Part shown: piece by piece, positions 1-11,890 of the stretch
Numbering within the stretch: position 1 is the stretch's first letter
Layout: each line of letters starts with the position of its first letter
Assembly (NCBI RefSeq): GCF_014898055.3
Contig: NW_023602073.1
Coordinates: forward strand, 19,887,784 to 19,951,783
Source: Talpa occidentalis
Lineage: Eukaryota; Chordata; Mammalia; Eulipotyphla; Talpidae
Length of the DNA stretch: 64,000 nt
Direction of reading: 5' to 3'
Program-made: the position numbers and the translations under genes
The notes under the pieces: model-generated
What the model was told of the DNA's origin: nothing
Databases searched by the model: none
The model's input: only the letters and a program-made list of their open reading frames with translations

Positions 1-3000
1 GTCTTCCAGTAGTGTGGTTTTTAATCTCCATGAGGTAGGAAAGTTCCTTGCCTTCTTTTTATGATTTATTTCTAGTTTGATGCCTTCGTGGTCAGAAAAG
101 ATGGTTGGTATGATTTCAATCTTGGTGTATCTGTTGATGTTTGTCTTGTGCCCCAGTATGTGATCGATCCTGGAGAATGATCCGTGTGCGCTTGAGAAAA
201 ATGTGTACTCCGTTTTTTTTGGGTTTAGTGTTCTATAGATGTCTGTTAAGCCCAAATGCTCTAGGTCCTTATTTAGAGCTTTAGTTTCTTTACTTATTTT
301 TGTCTTGTTGATCTATCCATTGTTGATAGTGGTGTGTTGAAGTCTCCCACTACATATGTGTTTTCTCTGATGTCTGTTTTCAGAGAGGACAACAGTTGTC
401 TGATATATTTTGGTGCTCTTTCGTTTGGTGAGTATATGTTAATGAGTGTTATTTCTTCTTGAAGTATTGTCCCCTTAATCATAATGTAGTGACCATTGGG
501 GTCTCTTTTTATTTTTTGAGTTTGAAGTCTGTTTTATCTGATATAAGTATAGCTGTTCCTGCTTTCTTTTTTGGCCCATTTGCTTGTAGGATTGTTTTCC
601 ATCCTTTGACTTTGAGCCTATTTTTATCTTTTGTAGCTAAATGTGTTTCCTGGAGACAGCAAAAGGTTGGGTTTTGTTTCTTAATCCAGGCTGCAACTCT
701 GTGTCTTTTTATTGAAGAGTTTAGTCCATTTACATTTAGAGTTAATATTGATATGTTAGCATCTGTATTTGCCATTATGTTTGTCTTTCCTTTGATTTTA
801 TTTATTTATTCTTTTAATAACTTTTTTTTTTTTTGGTCTTCTTTCGTTGTTATTCGTCCCTCTGAGGTTCTGGCTTTAGGATTCCTTGTAGTATTTTTGG
901 AGTGGGGTTTAGTCGCAATGAAATTCCGGAGTTTCTCTTTGTCTGGGAAGGTCCATATTCTTTCTTCATGGAGGAAAGAGAGCTTTGCGGGATAGAGTAT
1001 TCTTGGTTGGCATCTGTTTTCTTGGAGTCTGTTGACTATGTCCCTCCACTCTCTCCTTGCCCGTAGTGTTTCTTCAGAGAAGTCTGATGTCAGCCTGATT
1101 GGTTTTCCTTTGAATGTTATCTGTTTCTTCCTCTTGTCAGCTTCATTATTTTTTCCTTGTCCTGGATTCTTGGGAGCTTTACTATTATGTGTCTTGCTGT
1201 GTTTTTCCTTTCGTCGTGGAAGTTTGGTGTTCTTCTTGCTTCTTGTATATCAATTTTCAGCTCCTTCTTCTCATTTGGAAGTTCTCTTCAATTATATCCA
1301 TGAATATTTTCTCTGTTCCTACATCTCTCTCCTCTCCTTCTGGAATTCCTATAACTCTTATATTTCCTTTCCTCATGGAGTCAGATAGTTCCCGAAGTCT
1401 TTCTTCATTCTTTTTCCTTCGTACTTCTCTTTCCTTTTCTGTTTTGGTTCTTTTTATTTCTGTGTCTTCAAGATTACTTATTCGTTCTTCCATTTCATCT
1501 ATTCTGCTTTCATTGCTTTTCCCAGAGTTCTTTAGTTCCTCCATTAATTCTTTGATCTCCTGCATTTCTCTTACTTCCCTCTTTAGGGACTCAATTTCCT
1601 TCTTCTGATCTATCACTTTTTTAATCATGGCAATTTTAAATTCTCTTTCTGGAAGGCTCAGAAGTTCTTCCAAGTTGCTGTCGTTGCAATCTGGGGAGTG
1701 GTTTTCTTTTTGTGGTGTGCTTCTTTCCTGAGGAGTTTTAGGTTGCGTGTGGTTCTTCTACTCCCTACTGTCTGTTTTCTAATTTGTCGTATGCGTTGGG
1801 ACACTGTGTTGCTCGGACTGACTGACATCTTGGGTGAACTTCTCCGCTCCCCTCTGGCTCTTCCAGGAGCCATCTCTGTCTTCTGGGGGAGCTTTCTGCT
1901 GGTTTTAGGCAGTTTTTACTGAAGAAATGTCCCTGTTCTCAAATGGCGAAGCGGGATGCAGTCCCTGCGCCTCCGGTTTCAGGCACACTCTTCTGCGCAC
2001 CCAGTCTGCCCCAGACGTGGGTGCCTGCTCCCTCTGTGGGCTCAGACTGCTGGTCGGAAGGGGCCTGGCGTGGAATAACTTCCCGGCTGGCCACTGGGTC
2101 CTCCAGAAACCTTCTGCCCTTTTCAAGCAGTCTTAAGAAATGTCCTGTTTTATAGGGTGTTAGTGACTTTTTTTTTCCTGGTCGCTAGGTGGCGCCAGAG
2201 ATCTCTCCTATTGTCCTTGGGGGCTGTTTTTCGCCTCCCCCCACCCCGTGGGACAGAGAACAGAGCGGGAATGGTAGGGTACACCTCAACAGCTTTGGGG
2301 TGCTGTGTCTGCCTTGTGCCCCACCGTCGTGGAGAAACCACGCCCCGAATTTTCGTGCCCCGGGTCTCAGTTCAAAGCCCTCAGTTCCAGGACGCGGGCT
2401 GTAGCCCAGTTCAGTGGCGCGGGAATGGCGCCTTTTGCACAGCTCCCGTGCCTGGGCGCCTGGTTCCTGCTCACTCAGGGAGGGACCTTCACCTCAGTGA
2501 GGACCTCCGCGCGTCTCCCCGCAAGCCTAGGTCGTCTCCCCGCAAGCCTAGGTCGCAGGCGCGGGGACCTGGGCAGCCGCGATCCAGGTCTGCACTTGCT
2601 TTTCAAGCTCCCGAGCGCGCCGCTTTCCCGCGCAGGCTTACCGCAGCCCGGGCTGTGTGGGCGTCTCCTGGGGTCTTTGTTCTTCTCTAATGGCGCCCGG
2701 AGCCGTTCGCTCACCCCCGCGGTGGATCCTGCAGGGTTCGCCTCAGCTCCCGTTCACGGGTGTGGTGGCTGCAATAGTTCCTTTCCACTCACAGTCCCGC
2801 TTGCTGCGTCGTTAGTTCTTGTTTGCCGTTTTGGTTTGTTGTTTCCTCCTCTCTGCCGGTCGGAGAGTGCCGCCTCTGTGGGCGGGGAGGGGAGCAGGGT
2901 TCTGCGCTTCCCTCCCTTCTAGTCCTCTTTTATGGCCAGTTTCTTCTTCGGGCAGTTCGCTGGCGTCACCCGTTTATCTTCCGTGTCCCAGTTCTCACTG

Positions 3001-3107
3001 GGACCTGCCGCTTTTCCTCCCTATTCACTTTTTTTAATGGGAGATCTTACTCGCAGCGTCTCCTCGCCGCCATGTTGCTCCGCCCCCTCCACTATTTCCG
3101 TGAGTAT
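1..3107 (-). mobile_element. LINE-1 5' half: ORF2 endonuclease, ORF1, GC-rich 5'UTR
   Basis: Reading on the minus strand, the 5' end lies near 3107 and ORF2 runs out of the window at 1. The 5'UTR (about 1880-3100) is GC- and CpG-rich. A CAACATGGCGGC motif (3066-3077, minus) close to the 5' end resembles the YY1 site of L1 promoters. ORF1 (about 1870-1257) shows a basic N-terminus, a coiled coil rich in E/K/L and the start of the RNA-binding domain (RELSDSMRKGNIRVIGIPEG), but it is split by frameshifts. ORF2 starts at 775 with MANTDANISILTLNVNGLN, the apurinic-type endonuclease start, and also carries QETHL and VVGDFN. Its frame breaks near 509, where an A run looks one base short. It is probably immobile. 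It is one of two copies here with 5'UTR sequence and the only one with a CpG-rich 5'UTR. Confidence 0.93.
1880..3090 (-). promoter_or_regulatory. LINE-1 5'UTR internal promoter region
   Basis: This CpG-dense block stands out from its AT-rich surroundings. Known L1 5'UTRs carry a sense promoter and often an antisense one. The YY1-like motif near the 5' terminus fits. A 20-bp unit starting CTCCCCGCAAGCC is tandemly doubled around 2514-2553. The antisense direction points into the OR14 upstream exon at 3108. Promoter activity is inferred from the family, not shown by sequence alone. Confidence 0.6.
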
Positions 3108-3127
3108 GTTCTTGAATATGCTCTGGT
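3108..3127 (+). other. OR14 unit A: remnant 5' non-coding exon and splice donor
   Basis: The stretch TATGTTCTTGAATATGCTCT followed by GGTGAGT matches the end of the upstream exon of unit B (12121-12146) and those of D and E. The donor GT is at 3126-3127. Everything upstream of about 3108 has been replaced by the L1 5' end, so the native promoter of this unit is missing from the window. Confidence 0.6.
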
Positions 3128-3843
3128 GAGTTTCATAAAAACATAGATTATACACAATAGTGGAAAACCCATAATTGTTTTTTTTGAGTGAGACAGAGAA
3201 CGAGCCACTAACATCGAACTTGTAAGACATGAAATAATATGGATGAGCTATATTATTTAATGGAAATTAGGAATCTGGGAGAGAACAATGTAAACTCCTT
3301 ACATGCTGAATCATTTATGGCATGTAATTACCTTCTCCCCACCCTTGCTTTTCTTTCTATAATGACATAGAAGAAATGCAGTGTGAAATTTCCTTCTGTT
3401 CATATTGTACATTGAATCCTATAATAATAACTTAATAGAGATGTGAGATGTTTTCCATATCAAAAATCACAGGTAAATTGTGGAAACATGCTAGGAAAAT
3501 TTATCAATTGAGAATGGATCAAATATTTTAGTAAGGGAAAAAAAACTACATTTTCTATCTGCACAAAATAAGGATTAAAAAAACATAGATAAAGATTGAA
3601 AGAGTATAATATGAATCATGCTTCTTGTCTTAATCTGACATTCTTGACTTGTTATTTATTCTAATTCATAGGCAAAAATCTGAGTTAAAGAAAATTCTTG
3701 GATGGACTTGTGAATGGTCAATTATTTTTGAAAATTATTAGTTACTTATTCCTTTTACTCCTTATCTCTGCTTATTCCTTTCTTATGCATTCACATAACC
3801 TGAGAACCCTAAGTGTTTATAACATGTTAGTTTTTATTTGCAT
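3128..3843 (+). other. OR14 unit A intron, first part
   Basis: AT-rich, with no coding capacity. It aligns by eye with the unit B intron (12142-12640), sharing runs such as GGAATCTGGGAGAGAAC and GAGATGTGAGATGTTTTCC. This supports common descent of units A and B. Confidence 0.6.
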
Positions 3844-5806
3844 ATGATATGATAATATGCATAAAGAACCCCAAAAACTCCACAGAAAAACTACTCAATA
3901 TAATCAACCAGTTCAGTAAAGTAGCAGGATACAAAATCAACACACGAAAATCAGTAGTCTTCCTATACACAAACAATCTGATGAAGAAATCAAGAAAACC
4001 AACCCTTTTATAAATGACACCAAAAAAATCAAATACTTGGGAATAAACGTAACAAAAGAGGTGAAAGACCTATACAAACAAAATTATAAAATGCTATTAA
4101 AAGAAACTGAAGAGGACACAAAGAAATGGAAAGAAATCCCCTGCTCATGGATTGGAAAGATTAACATTATTAAAATGTTCATCTCTCAAAAGCAATCTAC
4201 AGATTCTTTGCTATTCCACAAAAATCCCAATGACATCTTCAAAGAAATAGAACAAATACTTATGAAATTCATATGGAACCACAAAAAACTATGAATAGCC
4301 AAAGCCCTATTGATGAAAACAAAGGAGAAAGGAAATATCACACTTCCAAACTTCAAGCTATACTACAAAGCCATAATAATTAAAACAGCTTGGCAATAGA
4401 ACAAAACAGACACATAGACGAATGGAATCAAATAGAGAGCCAGAAATAAAGCCACACTTATATGAACAACTAATATTTGACAAAGGAGCAAAGAATATAC
4501 AATGGAACATGGACAGTTTGTTCAATAAATGGTGCTGGGAAAACTGGACCTCAACATACAAAAAAATGAAACTAGACCACTACCTCTCACTGTGCACAAA
4601 AATCAATGTAAAATGGATAAAAGAACTGGACGTAAAGATCTGAAACCATAAAACATATCAAAGAGAATATAGGTAAAACACTAGAAGACATACATCTCAG
4701 GAACATCTTTAAAGACTCATCACCCAAAGCAGTGACAGTGAAGGCAAAGATAAACACTTGGGATTACATCAAACTGAAAAGCTTCTACACAGCAAAAGAG
4801 ACATTAACCAAAACACAGAGACACCCCACTTATTGGAAAAAAAACTTTGCCTTCCATTCAACTGATAAGGGACTGATCACAAAGATACACAAAGAACTCA
4901 CATGGCTCAACAAAAACAAAATAAACAATCAGGTCAAGAAATGGGCAGAAGAACTTAAAAGACATTTCTCCAAAGAGGAAATGCAAATGGCCAACAGGCA
5001 TATGAAAAAACATTCAACATCCCTTATAATCAGGGAAATGCAAATTAAAACCACATTGAGATATCACCTGACACCAGTAAGAATGGCACATATCAAAAAA
5101 AAAAAAAAAACAAGCAACAACAAATGTTGGCGAGGATGTGGTGCAAAGGGAATGCTCCGACATTGCTGGTGGGAGTGCAAACTGGTCCAGCCACTGTGGA
5201 AGTCTGTCTGGAGGTTCCTCAGTCTACTAAAAATGGAGCTACCATATGACCTGGCAATTCCACTCCTAGGGATCTACCCAAAGGACACAAAAACATTGAT
5301 TCCAAAGAACACCTGTACAGCTATGTTTATTGTAGCACTATTTACAATAGGTAAAACCTGGAAACAACTCAAATGCCCAAAAATAGATGACTGGATCAAG
5401 AAGATGTGGTATATATACACAATGGAATATTATTCAGCAATCAAAAAAGATAAACTCATGCCGTTCGCAGATAAATGTGGATAGAGCTAGGATTATGCCC
5501 AGTGAAATAAGCCAGAAGGAAAAAGAAAAATATTGGATGGTTTCACTTATAACAGGAATATAGGGGAACCAAATAAGACATCAGTGTAAAAAAATAATAA
5601 CAGCACAAAACACAACAAAGCAAAAACAGATGATTATAAATCAGAGACATCCTGCAGGGGAGGAGGAGGGACTGGATCAGAGGGAGGGAAGGAGGAGCAC
5701 AGGGGACTGTGGTGATGGTGCATGGGTGCCTTGGGGAAGGAAATTCTATGGGGACTCAATCTGAGGGGGAGGGGGAAGCAAACATTGTTTAAAAATAATA
5801 AAAAAA
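3844..5806 (+). mobile_element. LINE-1, 5'-truncated, ORF2 3' half and 3'UTR
   Basis: It begins inside ORF2 just after the reverse-transcriptase core (ATGATATGATAATAT, coding DDMI...) and runs through the C-terminal cysteine-rich region ([17 protein letters not shown], then [10 protein letters not shown]), the ORF2 stop near 5482, the G-rich 3'UTR (5650-5790) and an A-rich tail near 5796-5806. Frames break at about 4294 and 4643, and there is an A run at 5096-5110. It sits in the intron of OR14 unit A. No clear TSD was seen. Confidence 0.92.
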
Positions 5807-6280
5807 GAAACATCTCAGATGATAGCAGGTTTTATGAAAGCAAGAATCTTCAGAATAAAAGGAGTTAATTACAAAGATGAGAATAATTTTAATATTAGTG
5901 AATTAATTTTAAATTAGTTTAAGATTGTTATGATAAATGTTCTATTTTAGATTGTTAGTAAAGATTCTTTAAAGTACAAGATGTTTAAAAAATGTTAGTT
6001 TTATGTTGTGTAAATAGAGGTTAGATCCACATCACAAAAGATATGTCATACAGATACAGATAATTTTCAAGAACATATAAATATATTATGAAGTAACTAT
6101 TTAATTATAATTTTAGAATCTGTCAAAATTTTGCTGTTGCAGTAATTTTATTTTTTAATATTTATTTTCTAATGAAATTGTTAATTTTTGGACAGTGTTT
6201 TATTCCTCCCTCATGTGTAGTCTCCATACACATAGCACCTGTGATTCATTCCATTTCAAATGGTTCCCATTGTTTTGCAG
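5807..6280 (+). other. OR14 unit A intron, last part, with splice acceptor
   Basis: AT-rich intron ending in a pyrimidine-rich tract and TTGTTTTGCAG, with the acceptor AG at 6279-6280. From about 6115 it aligns with unit B (13165-13340). No other feature was seen. Confidence 0.6.
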
Positions 6281-6309
6281 CAAACATCACTGGCAGATTA
6301 AGAAGGACT

Positions 6310-7255
6310 ATAGCTAATTTCACTGTGATTGGGTTTCTTCTGATGGGATTTCTGCCAAACCTGAGGTGGAAATCTTACTTGCTTCTCTGTTCATAGTCTT
6401 ATTCGTGGTGGCGTTAACAGGCAATATCCTCATTATCACTGCAACTTCCATGGACGGTAGTCTCCATTCACCCATGTATTTCTTCCTGAAACATCTCTCC
6501 TTTCTGGATCTGTGCTACATTTTGGTGACTGCCAAGGTCCATTTTCAATTCTTTCATGCACAGTGGCTACATTTCCCTGGGGAATGCATAGTGCAGTGCT
6601 TTGCTTTCACTCTCTGTGCTGCTTTTGAGCTGTCCATGCTCACAGTGATGTCTTATGATCACTACATGGCTATCTGCCTTCCACTGCACTACGAAATCAT
6701 CTTGGATGTCAGCAAATGTGTCCACGGAGTCTTACGCATCTGGATCAGTGGGGTCATTTCTGGAGCCATACACACAGCTGCCACTTTCTCCATGCACTTC
6801 TGTGGTTACCAGATTCACCAATTCTTCTGTGATAGCCCCCAGGTCCTGAAACTCTCTTGTTCTAATGAATATATCAGTGATATTGGAGTCACTGACTTTG
6901 TGGGTCTTATGGACTTTCTTTGTGTCACCTTTATTGGTCTGTCCTACATCCAGTTATTCTCTACTGTGCTGAGGATGCCATCTGCTGAGGGCAGAGCTAA
7001 GGCCTTTTTTACTTGTCTTCCTCACCTCGCTCTTGTCATTCTCACCTCGCTCTTGTCATTTTATTCATTTCAACAGCCTCTTTTGAGTCTCTCAAGCCAC
7101 CTTCTGTCTCTCCAAGTTCACTGGATTTTTTTTCACTATTATGTACACAATTGTTCCCCCAATCCTAAATCCAGTGATTTACAGCCTAAGAATTAAAGCC
7201 ATAAAGGTAGCTTAAGAAATGTATTCTAAGGAAAAAAACTGACATCTTTTGTTGA
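6310..7255 (+). pseudogene. OR14-family olfactory receptor pseudogene (unit A)
   Basis: This is homologous to the intact OR at 13370. Recognisable parts are GNILIITATSMD (TM1), PMYFFLKHLSFLDLCYI (TM2), MSYDHYMAIC (DRY motif changed to DHY), HQFFCDSPQVLKLSC (extracellular loop 2) and MPSAEGRAKAFFTCLPHL (start of TM6). Breaks: the start codon at 6310 reads ATA; one T is missing near 6350 (frameshift); small losses near 6535 and 6573 together restore frame but alter the TM2-TM3 loop; a 20-bp unit is tandemly duplicated at 7021-7040 and 7041-7060, shifting TM6-TM7 out of frame. The splice acceptor just upstream is intact. A functional receptor is very unlikely. Confidence 0.95.
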
Positions 7256-7289
7256 ATGCAGATTTTTTTTTTGGTGTTGGAACACTCTT

Positions 7290-7740
7290 TTTTTTTTTTT
7301 TTGAATACAGTTTTATGTATGGGGTGATTCCCTGACATAATGAAATTCTTTTGCAAGTGGTTGTTCAGTTTTACCAACACCATTTATTGAAGATATTTTG
7401 CTGTTTTCTTTGAATGATCTAGGCTCCTTGTCTTAAATTAGCTGGGGATATATGTGCACATTTATTTATCAGCTCTTTATGCTATTTCTTGGATTCATGT
7501 GCCTGCTGTTATTGCAGCATTTTACTGTTTGGTATCTCCATTTTGTTTTTCCCCCTTAGTATTGCTTTGGATTTGTGGTTCTGTACAAATTTCATTTGTT
7601 CAATTTCTGTGAAAACACCATTTAATTTTTGATAAGAATTGCATTGATTGTGTACCTGACTTTAGGTAAGATGGCCATGTAAATACTGTTAGAATGCTTG
7701 AATCCAGAAACCCTTGGGGACCTATCTGTCCATTGGGATA
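7290..7740 (-). mobile_element. Old LINE-1 (L1M-like) ORF2 fragment
   Basis: Phrases such as TTTTGCAAGTGGTTGTTCAG, ACCAACACCATTTATTGAAG and GATTTGTGGTTCTGTACAAA are the reverse complement of mid-ORF2 of old mammalian L1s. The same fragment lies after the intact OR14 gene (14325-14790), so it was present before the A/B duplication. Confidence 0.7.
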
Positions 7741-9087
7741 GGTAACATCAGGGTATAGCATATCCAGATGTGTAAGCCAGAGAGAAAAGAAAAAAACATA
7801 TTTATAAAATATAGAGAAAGACCTCATAAACCTGAGAAAGAAAGTAAATATAACTGTTCATAAAGCTAAAGTAATACCTGATTATCTAAACGTAATGAGA
7901 ACTACATTAAGTACATATTCGTGAAACTATCAAGAGTTCAGGACAAAGAAACAATAATAAGATTAACTAGGCAAAAAAGAAAATCCCATCAGTTAGCGTT
8001 ACATATTCTCTAAAGAATGACATGCAGTAATTTCTATGCAAGTGGAGGGAATTTGAAAAAAATTATATACAATACTACTAATCAGAATTATAAAAACAAA
8101 TATTGGATATTCATATAAGAGATAATACAACATGAAACTCTTTAAAAATTTCTGAACATCAACAAATACCTTGAGGGGTCTGAGGCTAAAGAGAGAGTGG
8201 GGAGATGAAAAGCCAGGGGACACAAGGGTGAGGGGTGGTGGGGGGGGGCAAAGGAAAAGAAAAAAGTTCAGTGTACTAACCTTGGAACTTTTCCGTAATT
8301 TTGAGATTTCTTTTTAAAATAATCCAATAGTTCTGCAGGACACAAGTTATAATTGTATTTTGATTGCATTTCTCAAGAGATGCTTGTTTAACTCAGGTTT
8401 TGATGTTAGAAAATGTCTATATAACTGGATATTTCTTCTTTACTCTTTTAACTACATCAAGAAGCAGTTCTATAAAACTAAAGGTATATAATGTGTTGCC
8501 AGCTGTAGACCACATGGAAAAGCAATGTATTTGCTAGTGATAGCACTAGGAGGATGAGTGGAAGCAGAGTTTATGAGCCGAGGGAAATAATGGTAAATTG
8601 AATCAACAGGAACTAACTAAATGTACCATAAATGAGAAGTAAGGTGACTATATCAAAAGCTATACATGTTTGCATGGTCTCATTTCTTCTTTTATTTCAT
8701 CAAAATTTCCATAAATAAAGCAGGAAGTTCCTAAGTCTGCTGCTTGCAGTCTGTTACTTGGAGTCTGCTGCTGCTGGAGTGGAAAGTTCCTGGGATGTGC
8801 TGCTTGCCCACATGGGTAGCTCTGGCAACCTTGACGCCCTTCCCAAGCAGTAAAGAAAGTCTATGATGGATGGGGTGACAAATTTCCACATACAAACTGT
8901 ATTAAACCTGACCATTCTTGGGATTCTGGGTACAGATTTTTGAGAGCTATCCCACTGACCTGCCAGTGTGACAAATAAATGTCTCTGTCTCTCTACCTCT
9001 CTGAGGGCAGACTGCTTTCTCTGGGAAATTGCCATAACATAATTACATAAATTGATATGTATAATAATATATTGCTGGAGTTTCAAT
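7741..9087. other. Downstream flank of OR14 unit A, non-coding
   Basis: There is no credible gene. It aligns with 14791-15815 downstream of the intact OR14 gene, with shared runs such as AACATCAGG.TATAG and CAACAAATACCTTGAGGGG. A block at about 8730-9040 (near GTCTGCTGCTTGCAG and TGTCTCTCTACCTCTCTGAG) has no counterpart in unit B and may be an unidentified insertion. Confidence 0.5.
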
Positions 9088-9542
9088 TTAAAAAAATTAT
9101 TTATATGTTTTTTGCATCAGTGTTCATTTTTAAACAATATTTGCTTCTCCGCACCCCCCTCCAGGTGTAGTCCCCATAGAGTTACCTTCATCAATGCACC
9201 TATGCATCACCCTAGGCCCCTGTGATCCTCCTTCCCTCCCTCTCATCATCTCCCTCCTCCGCCCCTGCAGGATACCAGGTTGGCCAGGATGTGGTGCAAA
9301 AGGAACTCTCCTACATTGCTGGTAGGAATACAAACTGGTCCAACCACTATGGAAATCTGTCTGGAGGTTCCTCAGTCTACTAAAAATGAAGCAACCACAT
9401 GACCAAGCAATTCCACTCCTAGAGATCTACCCAAAGGACACAAACACATTGATTCAAAAGAACACCTGTACCCCTATGTTTATTGCAGCACTATTTATAA
9501 TAGTAAAACCTAGAAACAACAAAAATGCCCAAAAGTAGATGA
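9088..9542. mobile_element. LINE-1 with 5' inversion (twin priming)
   Basis: The left part (about 9135-9275) is L1 3'UTR on the minus strand. The right part (about 9276-9541) is ORF2 3' sequence on the plus strand (AGGATGTGGTGCAAAAGGAA, ATCTACCCAAAGGACACAAA). The short repeat AGTTTCAAT at 9079-9087 and 9543-9551 is a likely TSD. The sister unit B has the uninterrupted site near 15811. Confidence 0.8.
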
Positions 9543-9551
9543 AGTTTCAAT

Positions 9552-10474
9552 ATTGATTGAACACACACACATACACAGATGCATCACAAATCCAGTTAAC
9601 ATAAATGTAAACTGTCTATGTTAGAAACATAAATGTGTATATGGTATATCCATCATCAATCTGACAATGTCACATGATTAGAAATATGTACTTGGTTTTT
9701 GTCCTCTGTTCCTGTCACAGCTCGCCAAATCCATGTCATTCCCTCTGTGATAGAGTGGGAGGAACATCTTGTTCTTCAGAAGTCCTTTCAACACATCACA
9801 CTTTACATTGATAATATATCTCATTTATGTTGATAATATGACTCATTGTGGCCACTTATGTAAATTCAGGATAGTGTTTGTTTGCCAGAGAACAACCATG
9901 TGATTAGAATGTGAACCATTCAATTCTACGTGACCTCTGAAGAAGAGAGGGAAATCGAAGGATGAGTTACTTGCCAATAACCAATAGTTTAAACAATCTT
10001 GTCTATGTAATGTGGCCACCAATGAAACTTAAACAGCAGAGATTCATAGAATTTCAGGTTGTGGAACCCAAGGAGGTTCTGGGAAGATGTGTGACAAGGA
10101 AGGCGAGGAAATTCTGCTCCCTTTCCCCAATCTTGTCCTACATTTCTTTATATTTCTTATTTGTATTTTTTCTAATAAATCACAAGGAGTTATAAACAGA
10201 CCATTCTGAGTCTGTGAGCTACTCTTGAATATTATTGAAGGGAAGTCATGGAAGCCCCAATAGTATCTTGTAGATCATACATAAAGGACCTGGACATTCA
10301 GGTGGTGTCTCGTAAAGGCATTCTCATGGGAGGGAATTGTAACCTGGGGGCCTAATTCTGTGTCTGACTTAAAAGCTGTGGAAGTGTTGAGAAAAACAGG
10401 TACCCTGTATTCAGTATCAGACGTGTGACTAAAAAGAGAAAGGAATAAATCACTCAAAAAAACCCCAAATCCTT
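9552..10474. other. Downstream flank of OR14 unit A, second part
   Basis: Non-coding. It aligns with 15812-16720 of unit B. No gene or further repeat was recognised. Confidence 0.5.
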
Positions 10475-10727
10475 GGGCCTCCCTGGTGGCGCAGGGGTTG
10501 AGCGCGGCTGCCCGCAGACTCTGCGGTGCCGGTTTGATCCCTGACCACCGGCGAGGGTCCCACATGGTGCGCAGACCTCTCCTGCCATGCCAACTGCTCC
10601 CCTCAGCAGTGTGTTTCATCAGTCTGCCTGTTCTGTTCCCTGCTCTGGCTCTGGTGAGTTCTCTCACCCTCCCGCGTTTCTGACTGTGTCCAGTGCTTGT
10701 ATAAATAAATCTTTTAAAAAAAAAAAA
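10475..10727 (+). mobile_element. tRNA-derived SINE
   Basis: It starts GGGCCTCCCTGGTGGCGCAG, with a pol III A-box-like TGGCGCAGGGG and a B-box-like GGTTTGATCCC near 10532. It ends TTGTATAAATAAATC with a 12-A tail. This is a good reference copy for the family found 19 times here. Confidence 0.9.
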
Positions 10728-10736
10728 CCTCATAAA

Positions 10737-11252
10737 TGTGCAAAAGGGAAACCTCCACTCCTATTTTCATTGCAGTGCTATTTATAATAGCTAAGATATG
10801 TAAATAACCTAAATGTCCTAAAACAGACAAATGGATCAAGCAGCTGTGGCATATACACAAAATGGAATACTACTCAGCAATCAATAAACATAAACTCATG
10901 CCATTTGTGGCAACATGGATAGAGCTGGAAGGGATTATACTAAGCAAAATAAGTCAGAAGAAAAAAGAAAAATATTGGATGGTCTCACTTATAAGGGGGG
11001 TATATGGAAACCTGAGAAGAGATCAGGAAAAATCAAAATTCACAGGAAAACCGTAGATTTGATGCAATGCAGGGGTGGGGGTGTAAAGGGGGTAGAAAAA
11101 GGGGAGGAAAGAGCACAGGAGACTATGGTGATTGTTGACAGGTGATGTGATGGTGGGAGAATGATGAGGACTACAACTGAGGGGAGAAATCAAATATTGT
11201 AAAAAAATGGATATTGATGTAAGAACATAATCAATCAATCAATCAATAAACA
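10737..11252 (+). mobile_element. LINE-1 3' end fragment
   Basis: ORF2 C-terminal sequence (GGAATACTACTCAGCAATCA, coding MEYYSAINKHKLMPF), then the G-rich 3'UTR and an A-rich, AATC-repeating tail at 11229-11249. Confidence 0.88.
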
Positions 11253-11255
11253 AAC

Positions 11256-11890
11256 TAGGCGTACACAAAAACACTATAAAAACCACCCCTCACATTCTGT
11301 TTCAGGATTGCCCTGCTCTGAAACTCAATTCCTTTCCAGTTGATGAATATTTTACATCACAGTACTTTTTCACTTTATTCATTTGAGAGCAAACTAATAA
11401 AAATATGTATGTTTCACTTTTTGAAAGTTGTTTGTTATACAACTAATGAGTATAACAGTGATATTGGAGTCAGATACAAATAAGTTGTATCTACAAAGTA
11501 AAAAGGTGAATATATAATTGGCCCAAAAATAATGGGTTATTTACTTCCCCACTCAAAGTGAAATTTGATTGTCATTTAGTGGCATAAGATTAGGGAGTAA
11601 TTTGTTGCTTCATTAGTAGAAATAAAATGGTATTTACACCTTTCAGAAGATGGGGTTGTTTATTGTATTTTGTAATATTATGCATTTAAAATTAAATGAA
11701 TGACTTGTTTACTCATTTAATGGAACTAAATGAAGTCTTTTTTGGGTATTTTTGAACTATCACATTATACCATTATTTTCAATAATTTGATCCAATAAAC
11801 ACTAATTAGTTGAATCCAGATTACTATGTATGATCATTAAGTCAACTCAACAGAAAAAAACATCTTTGGGAACAGTAAATATAATTGCAC
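11256..11890. other. Intergenic spacer between OR14 units A and B
   Basis: No gene. From about 11690 it aligns with the segment upstream of unit C (from 18200; AATTTGATCCAATAA shared), which marks homologous unit starts. It contains a 30-bp match to OR14 coding sequence, listed separately. Confidence 0.5.
11443..11472 (+). other. 30-bp fossil of OR14 coding sequence in the spacer
   Basis: These 30 bases are identical to 13926-13955 in the intact OR14 exon (after the FFCDIPQ loop, coding SNEYNSDIGV). The flanks do not match. Pseudogene A differs from it inside this stretch. Confidence 0.75.

Noticed and set aside
459..995. 178-residue plus-strand open frame
   Set aside because: It is the antisense of L1 ORF2; the hydrophobic look comes from reverse-reading A-rich coding sequence.
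1032..1608. Plus-strand frames opposite L1 ORF1
   Set aside because: Antisense shadows of the coiled-coil region.
2157..2922. Long plus-strand open frames of 177 and 205 residues in GC-rich DNA
   Set aside because: They are chance frames across the L1 5'UTR; low stop density follows from high GC.
9962..10195. 77-residue plus frame, with a similar frame at 16236-16424
   Set aside because: Both lie in duplicated flanks of OR14 units A and B, but the frames diverge and lack known domains; paralogy of DNA, not a gene.
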